Below, one piece after another: positions 1 to 12,400 of a stretch of 64,000 nucleotides of DNA. Where the stretch lies: contig JAEHOE010000001.1 in the NCBI GenBank assembly GCA_016858145.1, forward strand, positions 4,152,158 to 4,216,157. Reading direction: 5' to 3'. A program made the position numbers and the translations under genes. The first letter of the stretch is position 1; each line of letters opens with the position of its first letter. Below the pieces are notes generated by a model. That model ran no database searches. It was given only the letters and a program-made list of their open reading frames with translations, and was not told the origin of the DNA. This DNA is from Edaphochlamys debaryana (Eukaryota > Chlorophyta > Chlorophyceae > Chlamydomonadales).

Positions 1-106
1 CGGGGGGAGAGACAGGGAGGGGAGGTGGAGGACTCGCTCCTGTGTACCTCCACTCTGCCCACCGCTGTTTGAATCCTGCCCTGTACCTCTCCCCTGATGC
101 ATCCAG

Positions 107-442
107 GTGCTGGGCCGCGGCACGCCCTTCGTTGGGGCCTTCTGCAACGGAGAGCTGGGGCCCGCGGTGCGAGCGGGCTACGCGGGCTGGGCCTTCAACC
201 CGCTCTGCGCGCACCCCGCGCCGCAGCCCGCACCCGCGCCCGCGGGCCCCGTGGAGGCGTCGGGCGGTCGGCATGGCTCAGCCTCGAGCGCCGCCCCGGG
301 CGCCGGCGTTGGCGCCAGCGGCGGCGGCTCGGGCTGCGGGCCGGGCTCGGGTCGCTGCGTGGCGGTGTCTGACGGTCGGCTGCTGCCGCTGGACCGCACG
401 CGCATGCAGGGCTACACCAGTGTGTACGCGGCGCTGGGGTGA
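107..442 (+). CDS. Last exon of a FIST-domain protein (5' part outside window)
   Basis: The exon follows an intron ending CATCCAG at 106 and reads in frame to TGA at 440-442. It encodes about 111 residues. It starts with FVGAFCNGELGP and ends with MQGYTSVYAALG; these resemble the end of the FIST C-terminal domain (a CNGE-type motif and a closing HGYTSV-like strand) of F-box/sensory FIST proteins such as FBXO22. Between them is a Gly/Ala/Pro-rich insertion of about 60 residues, common in volvocine proteins. FIST domains are thought to bind small ligands such as amino acids. The family call rests on these two short motifs only, because the upstream exons lie outside the window. Confidence 0.55.
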   Translation: MLGRGTPFVGAFCNGELGPAVRAGYAGWAFNPLCAHPAPQPAPAPAGPVEASGGRHGSASSAAPGAGVGASGGGSGCGPGSGRCVAVSDGRLLPLDRTRMQGYTSVYAALG

Positions 443-1297
443 GGGGGGCGCTGGGTTGAAGCGGGGCGCCGGGGAATGATAACGAAAAGGGGAAGGAAGG
501 GCGGGGGCAAGAGGGTGGTTGCCGAGAGTGAGCGCTGGCGCGTGGGCTAGGCGCCCCGGGCGTGCGGACGGAGGGTTTGGGGCTGAACCATGTGGCAAGC
601 AGCCGCAACGTGGAGCGACGCCGGTTTCTGCATGGAGATGACGGGTTGCAGGGCAGGCAGGGTAGTTGGCCGTTGGGCGCGGAACGCCTGGGTGCAGGCA
701 CAGGAGGAGGGGCACGAGAGGAGGCGAGCTGCTGGGGCATAGAGGGCATGGTTGCTTTGCCTTGAGGATACACCAACCGTATTAAGAGGGCCTAGCCAAG
801 TTGTAACGTTGCAGTTTGGCGTAAGGGTCTATCGTCTTGCGTCCCAGCAGGAGTCACCTGGGCTCCCTTGCACTCTACCCCTCATGCTACACAGCCTTCA
901 ATCCTCGGCCACGCGCTTTGTCACCCTCAGCACACCCTACGGAGCGTGCCCAAGCTACAACCTGCTTCAAGCCCTAAGGAAGCCCTCACAAGGCTCACAT
1001 GCAAAGCGCTGGTGCCGCATGACCTGAGCCTATGTACAGCATACGCCGCAGCGGTATCGCTCCTCAGTCCTCTGTCCTGGCACCACTCAGCAAACCTACT
1101 GCCACCAACCACCCGTGCGAACTGCTTGTAACCCACCTGCGCAGCCAACAAGTGTACATACCGGTAGCTAATGCTACAAACATCTACGCGTAACAAGCCT
1201 CAACATGTGTGCTATGAGTACATATGGCACCCAACTACAGCTGCCCCGCCAGCGAGCCATCACTGCCGCTGCCGCCATCGCTGCCCTCACCGCGTCC
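443..1297. other. Convergent 3' UTR / intergenic region
   Basis: This stretch separates the 3' end of the FIST-type gene (+) from the stop codon of the PP2C gene (-). No ORF here has coding character. It should hold both 3' UTRs. A palindromic ATACCGGTA lies at 1158-1166. I saw no clear TGTAA on the minus strand for the PP2C gene. Confidence 0.6.
802..806 (+). terminator. TGTAA poly(A) signal of the FIST-type gene
   Basis: TGTAA, the canonical volvocine polyadenylation signal, lies about 360 nt after the stop at 442, giving a plausible 3' UTR of 443 to about 820. A second TGTAA at 1127-1131 is a possible alternative. Confidence 0.5.
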
Positions 1298-4163
1298 CTA
1301 CGGCTGCTCTAGTGCCGGCGGCTGCGGGGGCACATTGAACCTAATGACAAGCGCGGAGATGTCGTCAATGTACGAGCCGCCGTACTCCTTGACCCAGGCG
1401 CGGCGGCTGGCCACCGCCAGGCGGCTCACGCCCTCGGCCGCAGAGCCCCCGCCCGCAGCCAGCTCCAGCACCTGGACAGGGGTGCGTGAGCGGGGGGGGA
1501 GATGAGGGGCGAAGCGGTTGCGAAGCGGGAGAGGCAGTGTGTCTGTCGTCAGCCGACTGCCAGAGCCCCCTGCATGGCGCGCTCTGCGATTTGCTACAGA
1601 AGGCGTTGGGCCCTTCGGCCCGCTGTCCTTTCCTCCAAGATCAGGCAGGTTTCTGGAGTGACGAGCTCCTTCCCCCGATTTTGCTACGTGCCTAGACACT
1701 GCAGTACCGGCGCCCACCTGACCCCCCCTGGCAGCACCCACAGGTGAACGGACCCATCAAGGGCTAGGAGGGCACCCAACTCTCATATGGTACGGCGCTG
1801 CACCCGGAATCGATGCTGGGGCCCCGAGCCATATCCATGCCCTAATTTGCCGCCGCCCGTACAGCAGCGAACGGCGTGCGGGCGCCAAGCGGAAGCCGCG
1901 TATGCGCGGTGCGGTGCCTCGCCCATCTGCCCCCTGCCTCCCCGCCCCCGCCCCCACCTGCTCGTTCCCCAGCAGCTCCCACACCCCGTCCGAGGCCAGC
2001 ACCAGCACCGCCGGGCCTCCCTCGGGCAGCTGCAGGGAGGCCAGCGAGGGGGTGGCCGTGATGCCGATCTGGGGTGGGTGGATGGCGGGGGGGAAGGGGG
2101 GGGGGCTGTGGGCAGAGGGGGAGGCATGCAGGGGACCACGAACGCATGCGCGGGTGAGCGCCCAGGTCCTTGTAATGTGCGGCGCGGCTTGCCCCTGTCG
2201 TCCCCCTGTGCAGATCATCCCCCCCTCCCACCTGTCTCCCGGGCAGGTCCCCCAGGGCCCGGGACATGGCCAGGCCGGGGTAGTCCTGGGGGGAGGCACG
2301 GCAGGGCCAGGGGGGCGACCAGGTGAGGAGGAGCTTTCGTGCAAGTCAGCGGCCATCCGACCATTAGTTAGCTATGCCCTTCCACGATCCTCTGCTCCCT
2401 GCCTCCTCCATTCACCACCCTGCCGAACCGCGCTCCCTCCCCTCCCCTCCCCTCCCCTCCCCCACTGACCTGGGACTTGAACCACACCCGGTAGGGCCCC
2501 ACGGGGCCCTGCGACCCCACGCTGCGGGCCACGCGCCCGCCCGCCGCCTCGATGCGCGCCGCCTCCTCGGGGTGCTCGGGCTTGTGGTCCCGCGAGCTCC
2601 ACGCCACCGTCCAGCCCCCCGCAGGGACCCCGCCCCCGCCTCCTGCCGAGCCGCTCCCGGCCCCCGTCACCGACGCCAGGGCCCCCGCCCGCCCCGCCCC
2701 CGCCCCGGCCCCGCCCCGAGGCAGGCCCAGCAGCAGGCGTGAGTCGCCCACCCAGGCGGCCGTGAGGCGGCGGCCGTGCACGTGCGCCAGGGCGGCCGTG
2801 GAGCCCGAGTTGACCACGTCGATGCCTGGGGGGTGGGCGGGTGGGATCGGATGGGTGGGGTGGATAGGTGTGGGCTGGGGTGCAGGTGGAGCGGCTGAGA
2901 GCGCTGGGCGCCAAGCCCCCTGTCGCACCGGTCAGGAGTACCGCCCCCCGAGTCATATCTGGGGCTCCCTTACTCACACCACCAACCGCCCCCTCCGTCC
3001 GCCCCCCCTCACCGCTGCCCGCCAGCTGCTCGTCCAGTGCCGCCACGCAGCGCCACAGCGCCCGCTGCACAGGGCCCGAGCCGCCCACGTGGGGGGAGGC
3101 GGGGGAGGGGGAGGGGGAGGGGCCCGCCTGGGGCGCGGCCGTGGCCAGGCCCCTGGAGGGGCTGGGCGAGGACGGGGGCGTGGGGGCGGCGCCCTGCCCC
3201 TGCCCCTGCCCCCCCTCCTCCCCCTCCGCCATGAATGCCGCCAGCAGCGTGAAGGGCAGGTTGCGGCGCGCGAAGCCCGACACGCGGTGGCCCTCGGGGC
3301 CGTGGCCGTCGAACACCGCGGCCAGGAGCTGGCGGTTGGACAGGAACGAGTCCACCAGCACCGCCGAGTCCTGGGGCGGAGGGTGGAGGGGTGGCGGTGG
3401 CGGTGAGGGCTGGAGAGACTTGACAGCAGAGGGGTGGGCGGGCTGGGGCGTGGCTCCGGAGCCAGGCTGGCCTTGGGGTCCCGTGGGCCCCCGGCTGACC
3501 GGCTCCCGCCCACCCCCCCGGCCGCACCTGGTTGCGGTCCTTGTAGCCGGGCGCGTAGCCGCACAGGGACAGCCCAGCGGCGTCGATGCGGGGGGGCGGG
3601 GGCGGCACGAAGGTCCGTGCTGCATTGCCGGGGGAGGCGGCGGCGGAGGGCGCCGCCTCGGCCAGGCGCAGCATGGGGGCGACGGTCAGGACCTGTAGCG
3701 GGACCTCCGGGGGTGTCAGTGAAAGACCGTACAAGCGCTCCTCCAGGCTGGACTTGCCCGCCCCCTTATTTTAGGGGGCCTTTCCCCATACACGCCACCA
3801 TCTACCCACGGCCTACCACTTCGCGTCCAGCGCAGCAGGCTTTCCCAGTCCTGAGCTCCAAACCTGCCTTCGGCCATTGCCCCCCGCCATTGCCCCCCGC
3901 CTTGCAGGCCCCCCAGTGCCCTTAAAGGTCCCCCCCACCTGCCGAGGCACCACCACAGCCTCGTCGCTGCCCCCCGCGCGGACAGACTCTCGCGTCACGA
4001 CAGTGGGCAGCAGGGCTAGCTCTCCGGGCTCCGCGAGCTGGAAGGAGAGCCGCAGCACGCGCCCCTCGTCGCCGCCCGCATCACTCCCGGTCGGAATGCG
4101 GGGGCCGGTGACCCAGGCAGCCTGGCCTGGGCCCGAGCCGACCTTTGCCGGGAGCCGCATCAT
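1298..4163 (-). CDS. PP2C-family Ser/Thr protein phosphatase
   Basis: A metal-dependent PPM/PP2C phosphatase that removes phosphate from Ser/Thr residues. Seven exons, reading down the minus strand: 4163-3939, 3692-3528, 3370-3013, 2825-2470, 2285-2232, 2068-1958, 1471-1298. They sum to 1,443 nt and give about 480 residues. The start is the first of two consecutive ATGs. The family motifs appear in order: GYKDRNQDS at the exon 2/3 join; VFDGHG (residues 149-154); SGSTA (256-260); VGDSR (275-279); DHKPEHPEEAARI; MSRALGD (375-381); ATP (391-393); ASDGVWE (411-417); DDIS (459-462). The metal-binding Asp positions (DGH, SDG, DD) are all present, so the enzyme looks active. A Gly/Pro/Ser-rich insertion of about 50 residues follows the DGHG motif. 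Exon 1 has no recognisable domain. The physiological substrate cannot be inferred. Confidence 0.92.
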
Positions 4164-4558
4164 GCCCGCCGGCACGGCTGGCTCTCGCTGCGGGCTCTGC
4201 GAGGGGCCTCGCTGTAATGCCGGCCCGCTGTCGCACTGTAGCCCGAGTTCGTTGGCTATACGACGCTGATATGTTTTTCGGCTGAGACAGGCGCTGTGTG
4301 TACAGGGCAGCGAGGTGTCGTGGTAGGGCAAGCAAGTAGGGAGCCCTACTTGCTAGACCGCGATCGCGCCTTGCGCCTGGCATGCGACCCGGGTTCTTGC
4401 TCTGCTGCTCAGCCCGTTGCGAGCTTCTCTGAGCTGCATTAGCTTATCTGGATCCTGTTTTCCAAACGTTAGGGCGTCGCGCGTGGTGTCACGGACCCAG
4501 CACCCATCCATCCCCCACTTGTTGGCCCGAAGTGTTCGCGGCGACGCAGCGGGAGACC
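4164..4558. promoter_or_regulatory. Divergent promoter region, PP2C / PhzF-like genes
   Basis: About 395 bp lie between the start codons of two genes transcribed away from each other, so both 5' UTRs and promoters must lie here unless there are upstream non-coding exons. I saw no clear TATA box. There is a short direct repeat of a GAGAGGGTGGCG type downstream, in PhzF intron 2 at about 4969-4990, but nothing similar here. Confidence 0.55.
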
Positions 4559-6640
4559 ATGGCCCGTCAGTTGGCGGGTAAGTGCGCTTGGAAAGTGTAT
4601 CCGTCTGGGCCTTCGTGCGCGAGGGCGCCAGGGCCCAGGGCTGCCGCACCCCTCCCTCCGGCCCCCTTCTGCACCTCTCCCCCCCAGGCACCCGCCTGCC
4701 CCTGTTCCTGGTGGACGCCTTTGCCTCCGCCCCCTTCGGCGGCAACCCCGCGGCCGTGTGCCTGCTGGGCCCCGGCCAGGCGCTGTCGGATGCGCTTCGG
4801 CAGCGCATCGCCGCTGAGATGAACCAGACGGAGACGGCCTTCGTGTCTGTGGTGAGCGGGAGGAGGGCAGCGGGATGGTGGAGGTGCAAGGCGGAAGGGC
4901 GAGGGCAAGGGGGGCCAGGAGGGGTAGCGGTCAAAGATATGTGTCACTGGTCGACAGCACCGAGGACGAGAGGGTGGCGAGAGGGTGGCGAGCGCTCAAG
5001 GTACAGAACGAGTCCCCTCATGGTCCCTGCAGCATGAGAGCTCGACGGCTGCGCCTGGCTCCGACGTGTTTTCGAGCGCCAGCGCCTTCCGCCTGCGCTG
5101 GTTCACCCCCACCACGGAGGTGAGACGGGGGGGGGGGCGGCAGGGAGGGGGCTTGATCGGGAGAGGAAAGACAACTGGGGGTGCGGATGGCTATTGTGGA
5201 AGCGGAGAGGCAGCTGGGGTGGATGTCTCAACGGCGTTGCACTGAGGCGTCCCAAGAGGCCCCGACCGCTGCGCACCACCCGTGCCGTGGGCTATCCCGG
5301 CACCGCCACTCGGTACCGCCTGCCGCCGCCCCGCGCGCAGGTGCCCTGCTGCGGCCACGCCACCCTGGCCTCCGCGGCTGTGCTGATGGAGGGTGAGGCG
5401 GAGGGTACGAGAGCCGGCAGGGCGCCGCGGCAGGGTCGGTGCGGTACAATCCGCCCTCAACCCTTCTCGGCTGTGATGTAGACCAGGGCCCGGATGCTCT
5501 TGAAGCACGAGACCCACGTCCACTGCTCCCTGATAGGCATGCATGGCTCCAGCCGCGTCCACCACAGCCCTTGCGATGGCGCTCAGGGCGCCCTGACTCC
5601 CTCCCACCCCTCCCGCAGCCCGCGGCAACACCTCGCCCTCGATCGCCTTCCACACGCTCAGCGGAGTGCTCACAGTCAGGCGCGCCTCCGCCGCCCCCGC
5701 CCCCGCCGAGCCCCAGCCCGCGTCCCCGTCGCTACAGCTGGCCCTCTCGCTGCCCGTTTACGACCCCACGGACCCCCTCCCCACCTGCGCCGCCCCCGCC
5801 GGGCCCCTGGCGGCTGCGTGCTGCGGGCCCCTGCGCGTGCTGCGGGCGGCCTTCTGCGGCGCCGGGGGGCTGTGCTACGTGCTCTTCGAGGTGGAGCCGG
5901 GGGCGGAGGGGCCGGGCGCTGCGGAGGCGGCGCTGCGCTCCCTCAAGCCCGACTTCGGCGCCCTGCTGGGGGCGGCGCCGGCGGAGGAGGTGCACGGCGT
6001 GATCGTGTGCGCGCGGACGGGTGCGTGCCTGCGTGGATGGGGAGCAAGGGTGGGGGGGCGGGTTGACGGCTGGGAGGGAACGCTGGCAAGGGGGCCATTT
6101 GAGCGTGGGCCGACGACTGCTGCTGTGGCCCTGCTCACCAGGCGCCGCGGGGGACAGCTCGGAGCCGGAGGTCGTCAGCCGCTTCTTCGGGCCCTGGATG
6201 GGCATCAACGAGGTGCGCCCTTCCTGGCAAAGCGCTTGGCGCTGAAAGCAGAGCTGCCTTCAATGCTCGGACCCAGACTGCCCAAGGGGCTGGGACCCGC
6301 TTCAACCCGCCCTCCGGAGGATCACCTGCTCTCTCCACACGGCCCGCTCCCAGGGCCTCTGTGTGCATTAGGCCTCGAACGCCCAACCTCACACCCCCCG
6401 CTCCCCCAGGACCCCGTGACCGGCAGCGCGCACGCAGTGCTGGGGCCCTACTGGGAGGAGCGGCTACGGCCCGCGGGGGCGGCCTCTGGGCCCGGGGCGC
6501 CCATGCGCATGCGACAGGTGAGCCCCCGCGGGGGGGACGTGCTGGTGGCGGTGCGGCGGGGCGCGGCGGGAGGGGCGGAAGCGCACGTGGAGGTGGCCGG
6601 GCCGGCGGTGCTGGTGCTGGAGGGTAGCCTCAGGCTGTGA
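4559..6640 (+). CDS. PhzF-family isomerase/epimerase-like protein
   Basis: Member of the PhzF / diaminopimelate-epimerase-fold family. Seven exons: 4559-4577, 4688-4851, 5033-5119, 5341-5392, 5619-6020, 6142-6212, 6410-6640. They sum to 1,026 nt, giving 341 residues. Family motifs run in order: VDAFASAPFGGNPAAV (15-30); EMNQTETAF (50-58), whose Glu55 matches the catalytic acid of PhzF; FRLRWFTPTTE; CGHATLA (94-100); SRFFGPWMGINEDPVTGSAH across the last splice junction. Splice phases agree at every join. The 19-nt first exon is unusually short but has a strong GTAAGT donor and a matching phase. A Pro/Ala-rich insertion follows TVRR. PhzF makes phenazines in bacteria. In algae and plants the substrate of these homologues is unknown, so no pathway is assigned. 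Confidence 0.92.
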
Positions 6641-7982
6641 GGCGGGCGCGCGAGTGCGGGTTTGAGGATGAACAACGAGGCCAGGAGCCGCATCGGAGCG
6701 GCCGGAGTGCGGGTGCGGGGAAGTTACAACTGGTTACGACCGGAAATGTGAAATGTGACAGGTGTGGTGTGACGACAGGAAATGGGGCTTGGGGCATTGT
6801 AGAGGCAGGAGTGCGGGTGCGAGGGATGACAGCTGGTTGCGCGCATGTGGCGACAGGATGTTTGGGAAGAATGAGGCCGGGGACGGCGCGCGGTAATGAC
6901 GAGAGCGGCCTCGGCAGGAGTAAGGTGCTCGCAAGCAGCGTGACCACGAGTTCCGCAGTGCAATTGCGGACGGTCGACACCCCAGAACGCCTAGTGCAGA
7001 GGGCGGGCGGTGACTAGGATTGCCAGGTCAGGGGGGGGCAGATCTTTTGGAAAACGACACCATACCTCATCTGGATGGTGCTTGCAGCCCAGTTGTGAGG
7101 GATGGTGGCAAAGGGTGCGCCTTGGGGCCCGCTCTGTCCTCCTGGGTGGGGTTGAACATTATTGTGTCCGTATACCGGTACTGCGCCGAGTCTGCTGACT
7201 CAATGACGGGAATGGGGCTGAAGAGCGCTGGGCGTGCTGGGAAACGTCCCAAGGCCAAGGCCAGACACGCAGCCATGACCTTATGTTGCAAGGATGCAAA
7301 CACATGTCCAACGTCCAGGTCTCCGCGCAACCATAACGCGGCAATGCCCCCCTCGCCCGATGAAACCAACCCATGACAAGGGTGGCTGCCCGAAGGCACA
7401 ACCCATGAAGATACACAGACACACGCCACTCCCGCTTTCCACCGCTAAGGCTGGGCCATCCAGGCCGTCCTGATCAACGCCGCCAAGTGAGAAGAAGAAA
7501 GGCAGTCGTACTAGTACTATGCGCCAAGAAGTGGCGGTAAGAAAGACGCAAGTAACAGAAGCCCATCCATTAAGCCGCTCACACACTCCGCTCTTCACTC
7601 CAACCCCTGCAAGCCCCACCACGCCTCCACGGGCCTATGGGCCCTTACCACGCAACAACACAGACGAGCCAATTGTGCACTTTATCCCCACAACGACAAA
7701 ATCAGGTAGCTGCGGTTAGTATACAGGCGCCGAAGACAAACCTCCAGCTGCCGCTGCGGCCCCGAGCTACACTTCCCTGGTCCGTGCCTCGTGCCGCCTC
7801 ATCAACATACACCGTGGACGCCCGCGTCAGCCCGCCTGTGCCATACGCCGGTGGCGCTATCGCCCACGTCCTAATCTACAGTACCACCCACTCAGGAACC
7901 ACTCCCCGTCCTCTCCGATGTCACAAACCCTCGTCTTCTCTCCATGCACCCGGCTGCACCGCACCGATGCCGCTTTTCCGCC
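6641..7982. other. Convergent 3' UTR / intergenic region
   Basis: This lies between the PhzF-like stop (6640, +) and the stop of the next gene (7983, -). I see no credible coding region. The first ~300 nt contain loosely repeated GGAGTGCGGGTGCG and GACAGG motifs around 6700-6860, and an ATACCGGTA palindrome lies at 7172-7180. I found no tRNA-like or rRNA-like sequence by eye. The region probably holds two long 3' UTRs. Confidence 0.5.
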
Positions 7983-9071
7983 TCAGAGCAGCAGGCGCAT
8001 GGACACGCGGGACGTGGCCCACAGCGCCGTCACCAGCGCGCGCATGAGCCACGGGTTCTGGTAGAACTGCGCGTTGGGGGACGGGGGAGCCGGGGCTGAG
8101 GGTGAAGGGATTTGCAAGGGTTTCCCAGGGACCGCCGTAAGCACGATGCCCCTCCCTGCCCACCTGCACCGCACTGTACGTGGTCATGCTCCAGCGGTAG
8201 ATGCGGCGGCCCCAGGAGCAGGCGCGCTGGAAGCGGTTGCGCTTGAGCGTCTGAACGTGGGGACAAGTCGAGGTGCTTGAAGAAGCGCCCCATTTACCCC
8301 GCCCGCCCCACACAAACTGTGCCGCAAATGCTTCTGGGCAAAGGGCCCTCACGCAGGCCTACCCGTAGCGCATCAAGCAGGGCTGCCTGGAGCTGCTTGG
8401 GCGTGAGCTGCTGCGCCTCGGGCTGCGGGGGTGACAGCGTGGGTGTGGGTGAGGGTTGCCTCGGGCTTGTGGGGCCCGGCCACCCCACCGCAAATCCAGG
8501 GGGTTGGAGAGAAAACGCACCATGTCCATAACGCAGGCCGCGATATAGAACGCCATGGACTCCACCGCGTCCTGCTTCTCAAGCAGAACGAAATCGTCTT
8601 CCTCGCCATTCTCGAGGCCCAGGCCCTCGCTGAGCGCGTCAGCGCTGGCAGCGTCCTCGGGCATTGCCGAAGCCGCACGTGTCGCCAACTGTGTGTTGGC
8701 CGCCTGCGGACGACGCAGGAAGCGTCAGCGCTTGTGCATGCAGCCCTAGTTGGCCACAAGCTCCCGTTGCGCTCCTCCTCCCTCACCAGCACAGCCGAGC
8801 CCGTTCGCTGCCGGAGGCCAGTGCCGCGCCATCCTAGCCGGGCAAGTAGACTGCTTTTATCTCCAGGACCCTTCTCAAGAGCGGATGCGAACGCCGGGTC
8901 TGCGACGAAGTGCTCCAGCTCGTGATAGACTTCCTGAGATGTGGGGGAGATGGCGCGGAGCGGTGAGCGCCTTGGCAGGGCCCCAACGCCCAGGACTTCA
9001 AGCAACCGGCTTGCCTCCGCTAGCTCCGTGTAAAGCTCCTGGGCCACCTCTGCCCCTACAGCTGCCTCCAT
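7983..9071 (-). CDS. Conserved plant/algal protein of unknown function
   Basis: Five exons on the minus strand: 9071-8787, 8703-8521, 8422-8363, 8250-8164, 8066-7983. All joins are phase 0, giving about 232 residues. The start is uncertain: ATG at 9071 (MEAAVGAEVAQEL) is used, but the frame stays open to an ATG at 9293, which would add 74 residues. Splicing reconstructs a continuous helical segment, LLEKQDAVESMAFYIAACV, followed by PEAQQLTPKQLQAALLDALR, then a basic TLKRNRFQRACSWGRRIYRW and a hydrophobic C-terminus (WLMRALVTALWATSRVSMRLLL). I recall similar DAVESMA...PEAQ...LQ.AL arrangements in uncharacterised plant proteins, but cannot name a family. The hydrophobic end could be a membrane anchor. 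No catalytic motif is visible. Confidence 0.65.
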
Positions 9072-9457
9072 CGGGTGGTAAAGGCGTGGGACCGCTAAGC
9101 AAAGTCTTTGCAAGCTTCGGGTCTCAACAAAGCCTAAACCGCAGGGAGCTTGAGAACGTGCAGCGTGCAATGTTTGTGGTGGAACGCAGGGTATAATGTC
9201 GACGTTGTGACTTGAGCAGCGCCCTGCATCCGGGGACCGCGGTGCTGTGCATGCGGGGTCCAAGTTGCCCCCTGCACGCTCCCAGAGCTTCATTCTTTTG
9301 CCCAGTGGAAGTACACAACTGACGGTTACCTCTTACACGTGCTGCTGACCAAACGAGGGACCACCCGCAATTTAGGCGGCAAACATTTGACAAGCAGCCC
9401 GAGGCAATGCGCCGAGCACGCTGAGCTAGCCGCCTCATACCTTGGAGGACGGCCAGG
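9072..9457. promoter_or_regulatory. Divergent promoter region, unknown protein / SCC2
   Basis: Spacer between the minus-strand gene starting at 9071 (or 9293) and the SCC2 start at 9458. The two genes diverge, so their promoters share this stretch. If the upstream ATG at 9293 is used, the shared promoter shrinks to about 165 bp. Confidence 0.45.
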
Positions 9458-12400
9458 ATGGCGGGGCCGCGCTACAAGCTCGACCTTGTCAGCTACGATG
9501 ACCCAGGGGCGCTTCTGCCGATGCCGATGCCCGCGGAGCCGTCCCGTTCTGCGTTGCTGCCCCCGGACAGCGAGGCGCTGGACCTGCGACTGGCTCAGGA
9601 TGCCACCCTCGTTGACCTGCTCAGCGACGTGCTGCAGAAGGCGGACATATCCTTCGTGTGGGTCCTGCCGCTGGGCCCCGCCACCCTGGTCACCCCACCG
9701 CTGCACCCTTGACCAGGGGTGTGCATCACTCTCACACGCCCTGTCTGCGTGAACTCGCAACAGGCAACCCATCAGCATGGACGCGGCCACCGCCGTCAGT
9801 CGGGAGCAGCTGGCGTCCACTTCCCACCTGGCGGCACGGTTACTAGCTCACCAACCCCTGCACTTCCAGTACGGCACGATCGGTAGGCATCTGCCCAGGC
9901 GTGCTTTGCAGCAGGCAGTATGGTTACTAAATAGCACGTGGACGCCTGGCCCTGCAGATGTCGAACCCCCGGCTACTGGCCCGGTCCCTGCCACGCCCGT
10001 TGCCGCTACGCCCGGCCCCTCCGGCGGCCTGGCGGTGGCGGCTCACAACAGCCAGCCCGACACGCAGCCCCACTCCAAGCGGCGCAAGACGGACCCCGAA
10101 GAGGTGTGGTACCTCGCTGGCAGGGTCATTCTGGCCACCACAGGAGCATGGGTGAGTGTGTTACTGCGTGCCTGCAGGTGCCCGCGGCGGAGAAGAAGCG
10201 CCAGCGGAAGGCGCCCAAGCAGGACGTCTACGTGATGAGCGGCGAGGAGGCAGACATTGCCGCAGGTACGTCTTCCCTGATGGGTCACCTGAACCCCACT
10301 TGGACTTGATTGGCCAGCATCCCACGATAGCACGTGCCGAGCCCCGAGGTTTCCTGGCTGGCCTAAGGCACGCCGCCCTCCTACTCGCCCCCCTGCAGGC
10401 AAGCTGGCTTCGTCCCTGGAGGCCACGCTGGCGGCCGCCGCCCGGGCCGCCGAGGAGGGCGGCAGCGACGACGAGGGCGATGACGAGGACGAGGAGCAGC
10501 AGCACGACGACGAGGAGGGAGGCGATGGGCGTGGGCGGCGGCGGCAGGGCCAGCCCGGGCCGCCCTGCCGCTTCAGCCTGGCCGCGCTGCAGGCCCTGCA
10601 CCGCGAGATGCGCACGGGCCAGGCTCAGGGGCTGCTGCGGCTGCTGCCCACGCCCCTGCTGCAGGCGCTGCTGCGGGCGCTGGGGCAGGCGGTAGCGGCG
10701 GGGCGGGACCGGGTGCTGCGGGACGACGCAGAGGTGCGGCGGGGGCAGGGCGCAGGAAAGGGCATGCAGGCGGCGGGCAGGGCAAGGGGGGCACGAGCGC
10801 ATGTCGCTGCCGATGTGGGTCGGACGGAGGGAAGAGTCGCTGCTGAGCCCTGTTGGCCCCGCCATGCCGCCTGCCGCTTGCCGACCTCGCTCCGCCGCAG
10901 GCCAAGTCCCGCGCCGTGCAGCGCGTGTCCCGTGCGCTGGAGGCTGTGCTGTGCGCGCTGGTGGTGCTGTCATCGCCCGGGCTGCCCACCTCGCTGTACA
11001 TGGAGGAGCTGCTGGGGGACGCCGTGGGCCTGGCGCAGCACTGCCTGCAGCTCAACGTGCTGGCGCTGCACGACCCCCGCTTCAAGCGCATGTACCGCCC
11101 GGGGGAGCTGGAAGAGGGTGCGGGGGGCCTGGTCGGGGCCAGGGTGGGCTGGGAGTGGAAGTACAGGGGCCAAGGTCGAGTGTACGTTGCCAAAGGTGCG
11201 GAGCGCGGTGGGCCACCCACCCCGATGGGGTGGAAGGCCCGCTGCTGGGGAATCTGGCCAACCCACTTCGCTTGCGCACCCCATCGCAGAGGAAGAGACC
11301 AAGACCAAGACGTCACGGCGGGGGCGGCCGGCTGCAGCTCCCGGCATGTTGTGAGTGCTGTGCGCCAACGTACCGTACCGCCTTGGCCCATTGCACTCAT
11401 GCCGTCGTGACCTCGCGTGCCAGCGGCTCTCCACCTGCCCTGCCCTGCCCTGCCCTGCCGACCGCCGCCCCTGGCCCTCCCTTCCTCTGCCCCTCCTCCC
11501 CAGCATTCCGCGCTGGTGCGGCGGTCTGGTGGCCCAACTGGAGCAGGCGCTGGGGCTGCTGGCGGAGGTGGTGGCCATCAAGTGCGTCCCGGCCGAGGGG
11601 CTCATCCCGCTGGCGCGCGCCTCGCAGCAGGCGCTCACCGTGGAGGCACTCAGCACCATGCACTATCGGGCCCTGGGTGAGCGCTCCCCCGGGGGAGGGC
11701 GGAAGGGGCACTGACGCACGGACGAGCAGCTGGCTGGCGGTGTTCAGGGCGTGTGTCAGCAAAGATGGCTTGAGCATGATTTCCTTACTCCCTCCCTCAC
11801 AAGCCCATTCTCGTGCGCCGTCATTTCCGCCGCTGCCGCCCCCCGCAGGCCTGGCTGTGGCCATGTTCCGGTTCTACCCGGCGCAGCGGCACGTGGTGGT
11901 GGAGGAGCTGGTGCAGGGCGTGGTGGCGCACCTCAACCCGGGCAAGCACATGGCCCGGCACTACCCGCTGCAGGCGAGACAGCAGTGGGGCGGGCCGCAG
12001 CGGCGGAGGGGCAGACGGAAAGGGCAAACGTATCGCCCGACGCTTGATCACTGCTTGAGGGGAGCGGTCGCTGGTTGCGTCTTGGGTCCGTGGCGGCTGC
12101 TCGTGCCCGCCCCTCATGCGGCCGAGTCCCCCTGTTGCCCTCCCCTCCCCAATGCCTCCCCCCTGCAGTCCACGGACCCCCCTGTGCGCATCCAGATGGT
12201 GGCGGCGCTGGTGATGCAGCTCGTGCAGGCCGCGCCCGAGCTGCCCGCAGCGGACGCGGGCGCGCAGGCGGCGGCGGCATGCGCCAACCCCGCCAGCAGC
12301 TGGGCGGACTTCCTGTGGGGCGCAGTGCTGGCCAGGTGGGGCCCGCTGTTGGGTCAGACTGTTTGCGACATTGCTCTACACAGCATGCTGCTACCCCTGC

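Noticed and set aside
10104..10177. Using the GGTGAGTG donor at 10151 instead of 10103 in SCC2
   Set aside because: It would leave an intron of only 26 bp, too short to splice; the 74-bp intron is also in phase.
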